A stretch of DNA of 17,077 nucleotides from JBEKVE01 sp049514335 (GCA_049514335.1 JBEKVE010000063.1:1-17077), one strand, 5' to 3'; shown: positions 6,157 through 13,700, counted from the stretch's first letter. Made by a program: numbers and translations. The notes: generated by a model not told the origin, from the sequence alone.

Positions 6157-6321
6157 ATGCCGAAGAACGAGAAGCGGGTCCAGGTCACCCTGGCCTGCGA
6201 GGTGTGCAAGCGCCGCAACTACATCACCATGAAGAACAAGCAGAACGACCGGGAGCGGATCGAGCTGACCAAGTTCTGCCGCTGGGACCGCCGCCACACC
6301 CTGCACAAGGAGACCCGCTGA
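6157..6321 (+). CDS. rpmG: 50S ribosomal protein L33
   Basis: L33 is a small protein of the large ribosomal subunit near the E site. The 54-residue product reads MPKNEKRVQVTLACEVCK, then RRNYITMKNKQND, ending HTLHKETR, all typical. The first zinc knuckle CxxC is present (Cys14, Cys17). The second, usually CPxC before xxHT, is here Cys41-Arg-Trp-Asp44, so one zinc ligand is replaced by Asp. This gene is too short for many gene callers' default but has a clear ribosome binding site, AAGGGAG at 6142-6148, 8 nt before the ATG. It follows tRNA-Met by 49 nt, a tRNA-rpmG arrangement that is common in actinobacteria, and is probably co-transcribed with both tRNAs. Confidence 0.97.
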   Translation: MPKNEKRVQVTLACEVCKRRNYITMKNKQNDRERIELTKFCRWDRRHTLHKETR

Positions 6322-6322
6322 C

Positions 6323-6346
6323 GCTCCGGTGAGCGGCCACCGGGGC
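6323..6346 (+). terminator. Possible hairpin terminator after rpmG
   Basis: GCTCCGGTG (6323-6331) pairs with CACCGGGGC (6338-6346), a 9 bp stem with one G-U pair and a 6 nt loop, beginning 1 nt after the rpmG stop. No U-tract follows, so it may be a weak or Rho-dependent end, or only an RNA-stabilising stem. Confidence 0.35.
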
Positions 6347-6440
6347 ACTGCGGTCGCCCGCCGGCACCGGTCCGGTTCCGGCCCGGCCCGACCCGCCCGA
6401 CGGGCGCCGGTGTCGACGGGAGCGCTCTCGCGGCCGGTGG

Positions 6441-6446
6441 TAACCT
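6441..6446 (+). promoter_or_regulatory. -10-like element for tRNA-Trp/secE/nusG
   Basis: TAACCT lies 54 nt before tRNA-Trp in the 179 bp spacer after rpmG. No good -35 is visible at the usual distance. The rest of the spacer is GC-rich, with short inverted repeats only. Confidence 0.35.
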
Positions 6447-6500
6447 GGCTGCTCGGCCCCCATGGCCGCCCTAACCGGTGACCGGCGTCCTGGCCGCCGA

Positions 6501-6576
6501 AGGGCAGTAGCTCAACTGGTAGAGCACCGGTCTCCAAAACCGGCGGTTGGGGGTTCGAGTCCCTCCTGCCCTGCCA
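6501..6576 (+). tRNA. tRNA-Trp (anticodon CCA)
   Basis: The acceptor stem is AGGGCAG (6501-6507) with CTGCCCT (6566-6572). The anticodon stem CCGGT/ACCGG encloses CTCCAAA, with anticodon CCA at 6534-6536. The T arm is GGGGG-TTCGAGT-CCCTC. The discriminator is G and CCA is encoded (6574-6576). It sits 26 nt upstream of secE, the conserved bacterial arrangement. Confidence 0.97.
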
Positions 6577-6602
6577 CTGGCCGTCGAAAGGCGTGCGAAG
6601 CC

Positions 6603-6908
6603 GTGAACCGAGAGATGAAGCGCATGATGCAGCGCCAGGGCCAGATGGAGGCCGACGGGTCGCCCGCGGCCCGGCGGCCGCCGCCCACGCGCAAGCCCCC
6701 TCCCCAGTCCGACATCTCGCTCCCCGGCCGGGTGGCGGAGTTCTTCCGCGACGTCCGGTCCGAGCTCCGACAGGTGGCGTGGCCCACCCGGTCCGAGGTG
6801 GCGAACTCGGCCACCATCGTGTTCATGACCCTGGTACTCCTCGTGAGCTTGATCTTCCTCCTCAACTGGACCTTCTCCCACGCAGTCATCTCCCTCTTCA
6901 ACGCATGA
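6603..6908 (+). CDS. secE: Preprotein translocase subunit SecE
   Basis: SecE is the small essential subunit that clamps SecY in the SecYEG protein-export channel of the cytoplasmic membrane. The 101-residue product is the single-helix actinobacterial type. It has a basic, proline-rich N-terminus (1-40), the amphipathic helix RVAEFFRDVRSELRQVAWPT (43-62) with the invariant VAWPT motif, and one membrane helix (about 70-90). The GTG at 6603 is preferred over internal ATGs at 6615 and 6624 because related proteins begin MNRE and AAAGG lies 11 nt upstream. The gene ends in an ATGA overlap with nusG, indicating coupled translation. Confidence 0.95.
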   Translation: MNREMKRMMQRQGQMEADGSPAARRPPPTRKPPPQSDISLPGRVAEFFRDVRSELRQVAWPTRSEVANSATIVFMTLVLLVSLIFLLNWTFSHAVISLFNA

Positions 6909-7822
6909 CCGACATCGATCCCCAGGACCCCGCAGCCGAGGACGGCGCCTCCGACGACACCTCGTCGGACGGCCCTGACGCGTCCGTGGCCGCCAACGGG
7001 CACGCGCTCGGTGAGACGGAGCAGACGACCGGAGCCGATCTGGGAAGCCTGGCCGGGTCCGAGGACCCCGTTCCGGACAGCCCCGACGAAGCGGAGCCCC
7101 AAGCAGAGCCCGATCTCGTGGCCGTGCGGGCCGAGGTGGGCACGTCGGCCGAGCCCGACCCGGCCGAGGTGGGCGGTAACGGGCACGTGACCCTGGCCCC
7201 GGAGGAGAGCGTCCAGGAGGACGACTTCTTCGACGACGACGAGGAGGACCTCCCCGTCGTCGTCGAGAGCCCCTATGACCGCCCCGGGCGCTGGTTCGTG
7301 GTGCACACCTACGCCGGCTACGAGAACAAGGTGAAGTCGAACCTCGAGAGCCGGATCGTGTCCATGAACATGGAGGACCGGATCTTCGAGGTCGTCATCC
7401 CCATGGAGGACGTGGTCGAGTTCAAGAACGGCAAGAAGGTCGTCGTCCAGAAGAAGGTCTTCCCCGGGTACCTCCTGACCCGATGCGACCTCGACGACGA
7501 CTCGTGGTCCGTGATCCGCAACACCCCGGGCGTGACGGGCTTCGTCGGCCCCGGCACCAAGCCCACGCCGCTGTCACGGCGCGAGGTCGAGAGCATCCTG
7601 CAGGTGAAGGTGGAGGGGGGCGTCGAGCCCGCCAAGAAGACCCGGCCCCGCCTCGAGTACGAGGTGGGCGAGACGGTGCGGGTGAAAGAAGGCCCCTTCG
7701 CCGACTTCTCGGGCCAGATCGACGAGATCAACGAGGACCAGCTCAAGCTCAAGGTGCTGGTCAACATCTTCGGCCGGGAGACGCCGGTCGAGCTCGAATT
7801 CAGCCAGGTCGCCAAGCTCTAG
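6905..7822 (+). CDS. nusG: Transcription elongation/termination factor NusG with long acidic N-terminus
   Basis: NusG binds the RNA polymerase clamp, affects pausing and processivity, and links polymerase to Rho or the ribosome. The NGN domain runs from about 129 (RWFVVHTYAGYENKVKSNL) through VFPGYLLTRCDL and NTPGVTGFVG to about 232. The KOW domain begins near 253 (VGETVRVKEGPFADFSGQI) and ends with FGRETPVELEFSQVAKL. Before these lies an acidic, low-complexity extension of about 125 residues rich in Asp, Glu, Ala and Pro, ending in a DDFFDDDEEDLP cluster (106-117). Extensions occur in actinobacterial NusG, but this one is long; the protein has 305 residues against about 180 in E. coli. The ATG overlaps the secE stop by 4 nt. 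Confidence 0.97.
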   Translation: MTDIDPQDPAAEDGASDDTSSDGPDASVAANGHALGETEQTTGADLGSLAGSEDPVPDSPDEAEPQAEPDLVAVRAEVGTSAEPDPAEVGGNGHVTLAPEESVQEDDFFDDDEEDLPVVVESPYDRPGRWFVVHTYAGYENKVKSNLESRIVSMNMEDRIFEVVIPMEDVVEFKNGKKVVVQKKVFPGYLLTRCDLDDDSWSVIRNTPGVTGFVGPGTKPTPLSRREVESILQVKVEGGVEPAKKTRPRLEYEVGETVRVKEGPFADFSGQIDEINEDQLKLKVLVNIFGRETPVELEFSQVAKL

Positions 7823-7842
7823 TCCGAGGAGGACGTCCCGAA

Positions 7843-8274
7843 GTGCCCCCCAAGAAGAAGGTTCTCGCCGTGGTCAAGATCCAGCTCCCCGCCGGGAGCG
7901 CCACGCCCGCGCCGCCCGTCGGCACCGCCCTCGGGCCGCACGGCGTGCAGACCATGGAGTTCTGCAAGCAGTACAACGCCGCCACCGAGAACCAGCGCGG
8001 GACGGTCATCCCGGTGGAGATCACGATCTACGAGGACCGCTCGTTCACGTTCGTGCTGAAGACGCCCCCCACCCCGACGCTCATCCGCGAGGCGGTGGGC
8101 GTGGCCAAGGGGGCCGCCGCGGCCGGCCGCGAGCGGGCCGGCGCCATCAGCGACGCCCAGATCGCCGAGATCGCCAAGATCAAGCTCCCCGACCTCAACA
8201 CCCAGGACCTCGAGGCGGCCAAGCGCCAGGTGGCGGGCACCGCCCGCTCCATGGGCATCGCCGTCGAGGGCTGA
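7843..8274 (+). CDS. rplK: 50S ribosomal protein L11
   Basis: L11 forms the GTPase-associated centre with 23S rRNA and the L10/L12 stalk. The 143-residue product has the normal length. The N-domain reads VKIQLPAGSATPAPPVGTAL and MEFCKQYNAAT. The RNA-binding C-domain contains FVLKTPPTP (Pro-rich hinge) and ends IKLPDLNTQDLEAAKRQVAG then ARSMGI. The GTG at 7843 follows a strong ribosome binding site, GAGGAGG at 7826-7832, spaced 10 nt. It lies 20 nt after nusG and 35 nt before rplA, so it is in the same operon. Confidence 0.97.
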   Translation: MPPKKKVLAVVKIQLPAGSATPAPPVGTALGPHGVQTMEFCKQYNAATENQRGTVIPVEITIYEDRSFTFVLKTPPTPTLIREAVGVAKGAAAAGRERAGAISDAQIAEIAKIKLPDLNTQDLEAAKRQVAGTARSMGIAVEG

Positions 8275-8309
8275 GCGGCCGGGCCGGAAGCGAAGACAAG
8301 GAGCCCCAC

Positions 8310-9029
8310 GTGCACAAGGGCAAGAAGTACCAGGCGGCGCTGGAGCGCTTCGACCGCCAGCACCTCTACACGCCGGTCGAGGCGGTGGCGCTGGTGAAGG
8401 AGATGTCCTCAGCGTCCTTCGACGAGACCGTCGAGCTGGCCGTCCGCCTCGGCGTCGACCCCCGCAAGGCGGACCAGATCGTCCGGGGGACGCTGTCGCT
8501 GCCCTCCGGCACGGGCCGCACCGCCCGGGTCATCGCCTTCGCCGCCGGCGAAGCGGCCGCCGAGGCACGGGCCGCCGGCGCCGACGAAGTGGGCGCCGAC
8601 GACCTGGTGGCCCGCATCGAGGGCGGTTTCCTCGACTTCGACGTGGCCATCGCCACCCCAGACCTGATGGGCCAGGTGGGCAAGCTCGGACGGGTCCTCG
8701 GCCCCCGCGGGCTCATGCCCAACCCCAAGACGGGCACGGTGACCACCGACGTGGGGAAGGCCGTAGTCGAGTTCAAGGGCGGTCGTGTCGAGTACCGCAC
8801 CGACAAGGTGGGCAACGTGCACGTGCGGGTGGGCAAGGCCTCCTTCACCGTCGAGCAGCTGCTCCAGAACGTCCAGGCCGTGGTGGAGGAGCTCATGCGG
8901 GCCAAGCCGGCCGCCGCCAAGGGCCGCTACCTGCGGTCACTGACGCTGTCGAGCACCATGGGACCCGGCGTCCACGTCGACCCGGCCCGGGCCCGCGAGG
9001 CGGAGGAGGACCTGGCCGCCTCGGCCTAG
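8310..9029 (+). CDS. rplA: 50S ribosomal protein L1
   Basis: L1 binds 23S rRNA at the L1 stalk, helps release deacylated tRNA, and in many bacteria represses its own operon by binding its mRNA. The 239-residue product has the family's usual length and its signature GKLGRVLGPRGLMPNPKTGTV near residues 128-148, plus VEYRTDKVGNVHVRVGKASF and the C-terminal LTLSSTMGPGVHVDP. The GTG at 8310 follows AAGGAG (8298-8303) at 6 nt spacing. An L1-binding RNA site near the rplK start is expected in this family, but I could not identify it by eye. Confidence 0.97.
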   Translation: MHKGKKYQAALERFDRQHLYTPVEAVALVKEMSSASFDETVELAVRLGVDPRKADQIVRGTLSLPSGTGRTARVIAFAAGEAAAEARAAGADEVGADDLVARIEGGFLDFDVAIATPDLMGQVGKLGRVLGPRGLMPNPKTGTVTTDVGKAVVEFKGGRVEYRTDKVGNVHVRVGKASFTVEQLLQNVQAVVEELMRAKPAAAKGRYLRSLTLSSTMGPGVHVDPARAREAEEDLAASA

Positions 9030-9296
9030 CGTGCTGGACGGCGTGCCCGGTGCCAGGTTTTGCCTGCCCGGGCGCCGTAGTACATTGCACACCCGGTCCT
9101 ACCGAGGACCGACCAGATTCGAGCAGTTGCCGTCGCCGTAGAACTCCGGTCGTGCCGCTGGCACCGAAGGGGCCCGAGGGCCCGCCTGACGAGGCGACGA
9201 ACGCGACACACGGTGGGGCCCCTGTGCCCTGCTCGGTGGATGCGGTGACGGCAGCCGATGAGCGGTGCCGTACCGTTCCGAGCACGGGAGCAGACG
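9030..9296 (+). promoter_or_regulatory. rplJL promoter and L10-type mRNA leader
   Basis: This 267 bp spacer holds no gene. TTGCCT (9060-9065) and TACATT (9081-9086) form a possible promoter with a short 15 bp spacer. Downstream, CGGTCCT (9094-9100) and AGGACCG (9105-9111) form a 7 bp hairpin with loop ACCG, and GTGCC (9152-9156) and GGCAC (9160-9164) form another. GGGCCC repeats follow near 9170-9183, and a GGGGCCCC palindrome lies near 9215-9222. Position and structure fit the ribosomal protein L10 leader, to which L10(L12)4 binds to control rplJL. A covariance-model search would settle this; the exact L10 site is not identified here. Confidence 0.55.
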
Positions 9297-9998
9297 ATGG
9301 ACAACCCCAGGCCCGAAAAAGTGGCCGTGGTGAGCGAGGTCCGGGAGCGCCTGGACGCGTCCGAGGCCGCCATCCTCACCGAGTACCGGGGCCTGTCGGT
9401 CGCCCAGCTGGCGGCGCTGCGCCTGGCCCTCGAGGCGGCCGGCGGCGACTACAAGGTCTACAAGAACACCCTGGTCAAGCTGGCTGTTTCCGGAGGCCGG
9501 CACGAGGCGCTGACCCCGCTGCTCGAGGGCCCCACGGCCATCGCCTTCGTGACGGGCGAGGTGAGCGCGGTGGCCAAGGCGCTGCGCGACTACGCCCGCA
9601 GCGCCCCCGACCTCGTGATCAAGGGCGGCCTGCACGGCGAAGGCATCCTGTCGCCCCAGGACCTGGCGGCGCTGGCCGACCTGCCGCCGCGCGACGTCCT
9701 GCTGGCCCAGCTGGCGGGGACCATCGCCGCGCCGCTGCGTCAACTGGCCGGGCTCATGCAGGCGCTGCCCCGCAACCTCGCCTACGGCCTGTCGGCCCTG
9801 CTCGACCAGCAGGGGGGCGCCCCGGCCCAGTCGGAGACGGCCGAGGCACCCTCCGCCGAGGTCACCGAAACAGCGGCCGAGACAGCCGAAGCACCGGCGG
9901 CCGAGACAGCCGAAGCACCGGCGGCCGAGACAGCCGAAGCACCGGCGGCCGAGACAGCCGAGCCCGCCGCCGCCGCCGAGCCTGAGCCCGAGGGCTGA
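9297..9998 (+). CDS. rplJ: 50S ribosomal protein L10 with repetitive acidic C-terminal tail
   Basis: L10 anchors L12 dimers to the ribosome to form the stalk that recruits translation GTPases. Residues 1-~170 are a normal L10: PEKVAVVSEVRERLDASEAA, ILTEYRGLSVAQL, YKVYKNTLVKLA, and the L12-binding helix region ending QALPRNLAYGLSALLDQQ. The rest, to residue 233, is an Ala/Glu/Thr/Pro tail made of an exact 8-residue repeat. The ATG at 9297 is chosen over an upstream in-frame ATG at 9258 because GGGAG (9286-9290) sits 6 nt before it and homologues begin here. It is followed by rplL after 59 nt. Confidence 0.96.
   Translation: MDNPRPEKVAVVSEVRERLDASEAAILTEYRGLSVAQLAALRLALEAAGGDYKVYKNTLVKLAVSGGRHEALTPLLEGPTAIAFVTGEVSAVAKALRDYARSAPDLVIKGGLHGEGILSPQDLAALADLPPRDVLLAQLAGTIAAPLRQLAGLMQALPRNLAYGLSALLDQQGGAPAQSETAEAPSAEVTETAAETAEAPAAETAEAPAAETAEAPAAETAEPAAAAEPEPEG
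9873..9961 (+). repeat. In-frame 24 bp tandem repeat in the rplJ 3' end
   Basis: Three identical 24 bp units (9873-9896, 9897-9920, 9921-9944) and a 17 bp partial fourth (9945-9961) encode AAETAEAP repeats. The units are identical at DNA level and include ACA, GAA and GCA codons that are less common in neighbouring genes. This suggests recent expansion by slippage or unequal exchange. Confidence 0.95.
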
Positions 9999-10057
9999 CG
10001 CCCCCGAGGACACCCGTTCCACACCCAGTCGAGAAATCCAAAAGGAGCAGAGCCAAC

Positions 10058-10450
10058 ATGGCCACCAAACTGAGCAAAGACGACATCCTCGAGGGGATCG
10101 CCAGCCTGACGGTCCTCGAGCTGTCCGAGTTGCTGAAGGAGTTCGAGGACAAGTTCGGCGTGACGGCCGCGGCCCCCGTGGCTGTGGCGGCCGCGGCCCC
10201 GGCAGGCGGCGGCGACGCCGGCGGCGGCGAGGAGGAGAAGTCGGACTTCGACGTCATCCTCACGGCGGCCGGGGACAAGAAGATCCAGGTCATCAAGGAG
10301 GTTCGCTCCCTCACCAGCCTCGGGTTGAAGGAGGCCAAGGACCTCGTCGACTCGGCACCCAAGCCCGTCCTCGAGCGAGTGTCCAAGGACGACGCCGCCA
10401 AGGCCAAGGCCCAGCTCGAAGAGGCGGGGGCGACCGTCGAGGTCAAGTAA
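10058..10450 (+). CDS. rplL: 50S ribosomal protein L7/L12
   Basis: L12 is the multi-copy stalk protein that recruits and activates EF-Tu, EF-G and other translation GTPases. The 130-residue product has the N-terminal dimer and L10-binding domain (about 1-35, LSKDDILEGIASLTVLELSE), an Ala/Gly-rich hinge (about 36-57), and the globular C-domain (about 60-130) with EKSDFDVILTAAGDKKIQVI, KEVRSLTSLGLKEAKDLVD and the terminal GATVEVK. The length and motifs are normal. A strong ribosome binding site, AAAGGAG at 10041-10047, lies 10 nt before the ATG, as expected for a protein made in several copies per ribosome. Confidence 0.98.
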   Translation: MATKLSKDDILEGIASLTVLELSELLKEFEDKFGVTAAAPVAVAAAAPAGGGDAGGGEEEKSDFDVILTAAGDKKIQVIKEVRSLTSLGLKEAKDLVDSAPKPVLERVSKDDAAKAKAQLEEAGATVEVK

Positions 10451-10462
10451 GGGGTCGAGGGT

Positions 10463-10489
10463 GGGGGGTCCGGTGCTTGACGGCCCCCC
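10463..10489 (+). promoter_or_regulatory. Hairpin after rplL overlapping the first rpoB promoter
   Basis: G6 (10463-10468) pairs with C6 (10484-10489), with two further pairs across a bulge. It begins 12 nt after the rplL stop and contains the P1 -35 element. In RNA from upstream promoters it could act as a pause, processing or attenuation stem. Confidence 0.4.
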
Positions 10490-10505
10490 GGCGCGTCCGT
10501 AGCCT
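10477..10505 (+). promoter_or_regulatory. Promoter P1 upstream of rpoB
   Basis: TTGACG (10477-10482) and TAGCCT (10500-10505) have a 17 bp spacer, close to the housekeeping consensus. Predicted start is near 10512, inside the next hairpin, so this promoter's transcripts would begin without the full stem. Confidence 0.6.
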
Positions 10506-10507
10506 GT

Positions 10508-10536
10508 CCCCTGGCAGCTCCAGGGGGTTGCTTTGT
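10508..10536 (+). terminator. Attenuator-like hairpin between rplL and rpoB
   Basis: CCCCTGG (10508-10514) pairs perfectly with CCAGGGG (10520-10526) around loop CAGCT, followed by a T-rich stretch GGTTGCTTTGT. This is the best intrinsic terminator shape in the window. Partial termination between rplL and rpoB is known in E. coli, where it lowers polymerase synthesis relative to L12. The same role is inferred here. Confidence 0.55.
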
Positions 10537-10556
10537 ATGGCGCGCGCGCGTATGCT
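10528..10556 (+). promoter_or_regulatory. Promoter P2 upstream of rpoB
   Basis: TTGCTT (10528-10533) and TATGCT (10551-10556) have a 17 bp spacer. The -35 lies in the T-rich tail of the attenuator hairpin. The -10 and following bases, TATGCTGTGCG, repeat those upstream of tRNA-Thr. Start would be near 10563, leaving a 5' leader of about 234 nt. Confidence 0.6.
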
Positions 10557-10674
10557 GTGCGGTTGCCGTGCCCCTGCTTTCGCGCCACCCTTGCCGAAAC
10601 CGGCTGATCGGCGCGCCCCAACGCCCGTTGCACCCCTCCGTCCGCCCCCGCCGCCCCACCTGACCTCGGCAACA

Positions 10675-10727
10675 CCCCCTAGTCACCCGTCCCTACCCGT
10701 CCCCGCCCCCCCGGCTCGCCGGGGTGG
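10675..10727. promoter_or_regulatory. C-run tract (minus-strand G-quadruplex motif) and hairpin in the rpoB leader
   Basis: Six runs of 3-7 C lie at 10675-10712, separated by 1-6 nt. The minus (template) strand therefore has a full G-quadruplex pattern. The tract runs into a GC hairpin, CCCCGG (10709-10714) with CCGGGG (10719-10724). The remaining leader, 10557-10674 and 10728-10781, shows no gene and nothing else I can support. Confidence 0.5.
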
Positions 10728-10796
10728 CTCGTCGCCCCCGACCCGCTTCGCCGCTTTCCCGTCACTGCCCGCCACCCCACTGGGAGGAGTCGACCG

Positions 10797-13700
10797 TTGC
10801 CTGCACGGTCCAAGAGCCCGGATCGCTTTTCATTCGCCAACCTCGACGAGGTCCTGCGCCTGCCCGACCTCATCGCCATCCAGCGTGACTCGTTCCGCTG
10901 GTTCTTGGACAAGGGCCTGGCCGAGGCGTTCGCCGACATCAGCCCCATCGAGGACTTCACCGGTCAGCTGAGCCTCGAGCTCGAGTACGACCCGTCCGAC
11001 CCCGACCTGCGCCCGCCTCCGAAGTTCCAGGAGGAGGAGTGCAAGGAGAAGGACATGACCTACGCCGCCCCCGTCTTCGTGCGGGCGCGGTTCATGAACG
11101 CACAGACGGGCGAGATCAAGGAGCAGACCGTCTTCATGGGGGACTTCCCCATGATGACGGACAAGGGCACCTTCATCATCAACGGCACCGAGCGGGTGGT
11201 GGTGAGCCAGCTCGTCCGGTCGCCCGGCGTGATCTTCCAGCCCGGGCGCGACGCCAAGACCATCGTCACCGGGACCATCCACCCCTACCGCGGCGAGTGG
11301 ATCGAGTTCGACGTGGAGGCCAAGCCCTCCAAGGACGTCACGGCGGGCGCCCGGGTGGCGCGCAAGCGCCGTCTGTCGCTGTTCGTCCTGCTGCGGGCGC
11401 TCGGCTACGAGGACGAGGGCTTTCTCAACCGCTTCGTCCGCCACTTCGACTTCCTCGAGGGCCAGTGGGAGAAAGAGCGCGAGCTGGCGCCCACCCGTGA
11501 GGACGCCCTGCTGGAGATCTACAAGCGGGCCCGTCCCGGCGAGCCGCTGTCGGCCGAGGCGGCACGCGCCTACTTCGAGAATGCCTTCTTCAACCCCAAG
11601 CGCTACGACCTGACCCGGGTGGGCCGCTACAAGCTCAACCGCAAGCTCGGGCCCGAGATCGAGCGGGTGGCGAACATCCTCGACATCGACCTCGAGCGGC
11701 CCGCCCCCGACCAGGGCGTGCTCAGCCCGTCGGAGATCCTGGCCACGGCCACGTACATGCTGCACCTGGCCGACGGCGAGTCCGGCTACCGCATCGACGA
11801 CCAGGACCACTTCGCCAACCGGCGCATCCGGTCGGTGGGCGAGCTGATCCAGAACCAGGTGCGCGTGGGCCTGTCACGCATGGAGCGGGTCGTGCGCGAG
11901 CGCATGACGACCCAGGACGTCGAGGCCATCACGCCCCAGACCCTGATCAATATCCGCCCCGTGGTTGCGGCGATCAAGGAGTTCTTCGGCACGAGCCAGC
12001 TGAGCCAGTTCATGGACCAGAACAACCCGCTGTCGGGTCTGGCCCACAAGCGACGTCTCTCGGCCCTGGGCCCCGGTGGCCTTTCCCGGGAGCGGGCCGG
12101 GTTCGAGGTCCGTGACGTGCACTCCTCGCACTACGGCCGGATGTGCCCCATCGAGACCCCCGAGGGCCCGAACATCGGCCTGATCGGCGCCCTGGCCACC
12201 TACGCCCGGGTCAACGAGTACGGATTCATCGAGACCCCGTACCGCCGGGTCGTCGACGGCCGCGTCTCCGACGAGATCGTGTACCTGGCCGCCGACGAGG
12301 AGGAGGAGCACGTCATCGCGCAGGCGAACGCCAAGCTCGACGAGCGCGGCCGCTTCGTCGACGAGCGCGTCCTCGTGCGCCGTGGCCCGCAGGGAGCGGG
12401 CGTGCGGGTCGGCGCCACCTCCACCTCCTACGGCACCACCAGCGAGATCGACTACGTCCCGCCGGCCGAGGTCGACCTCATGGACGTGTCGCCGAAGCAG
12501 ATCGTGTCGGTGTCGACCGCCCTCATCCCCTTCGTCGAGCACGACGACGCCAACCGGGCCCTGATGGGCGCCAACATGCAGAAGCAGGCGGTGCCCCTGG
12601 TCGTCCCCGAGGCCCCCTACATCGGCACCGGGGTCGAGGCCCGCGCCGCCCAGGACGCCGGCGACGTGCTGCTGTCGGAGGGCGAGGGCAACGTGGCCGA
12701 GGTGTCGGGCGACCACATCGTGGTGGAGTACCGGGCCGGGCAGCGCGACCGCCTGGGCCACGAGCTCGGCCGCAAGCGCTACACCCTGGCCAAGTTCCGC
12801 CGCTCCAACCAGAACACGTCGATCAACCAGAAGGTCATCGTGGACGAGGGCCAGCGGGTCGGCCCCAACGACGTGCTGGCCGACGGGTCCGCCACCCACA
12901 ACGGCGAACTGGCGCTCGGCAAGAACCTCCTCGTCGCCTTCATGCCGTGGGAGGGCTACAACTACGAGGACGCCATCATCCTGTCCGAGCGCCTCGTGCG
13001 CGACGACGTGCTCACCTCCATCCACATCGAGGAGCACGAGGTCGACGCCCGAGACACCAAGCTCGGGGCCGAGGAGATCACGAGGGACATCCCCAACCTG
13101 TCCGAGGAGATCCTGGCCGACCTGGACGAGCGGGGCATCATCCGCATCGGCGCCGAGGTCGACGCCGGCGACGTCCTGGTGGGGAAGGTCACCCCCAAGG
13201 GTGAGACCGAGCAGACCCCCGAGGAGCGCCTGCTGCGGGCCATCTTCGGCGAGAAGGCCCGCGAGGTGCGAGACACCTCGCTCAAGGTGCCCCACGGCGA
13301 GTCCGGCAAGGTGATCGACGTCCGGGTCTTCTCCCGCGAGGACTCCCACGAGCTGCCGCCCGGCGTCAACCAGCTGGTGCGGGTGTACGTCGCCCAGAAG
13401 CGCAAGATCTCCGAGGGCGACAAGCTGGCCGGCCGCCACGGCAACAAGGGCGTGATCTCCAAGATCCTCCCGGTGGAGGACATGCCCTTCCTGGCCGACG
13501 GCACCCCCGTCGACATCATCCTGAACCCCCTGGGCGTGCCCAGCCGCATGAACGTGGGCCAGGTGCTCGAGTCCCATCTCGGGTACGCGGCCCGCTGGGG
13601 CTGGGACGGGGCCGAGAGCCACGAGCAGGTGTCGCGCACCGACACCAAGACGCGGCCGCGCACCGACCCGGCCGTGTGGGTGTCCACCCCGGCCTTCGAC

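Noticed and set aside
11991..12062. Rifampicin-resistance substitutions in rpoB
   Set aside because: The residues matching E. coli Asp516, His526 and Ser531 are all wild type.
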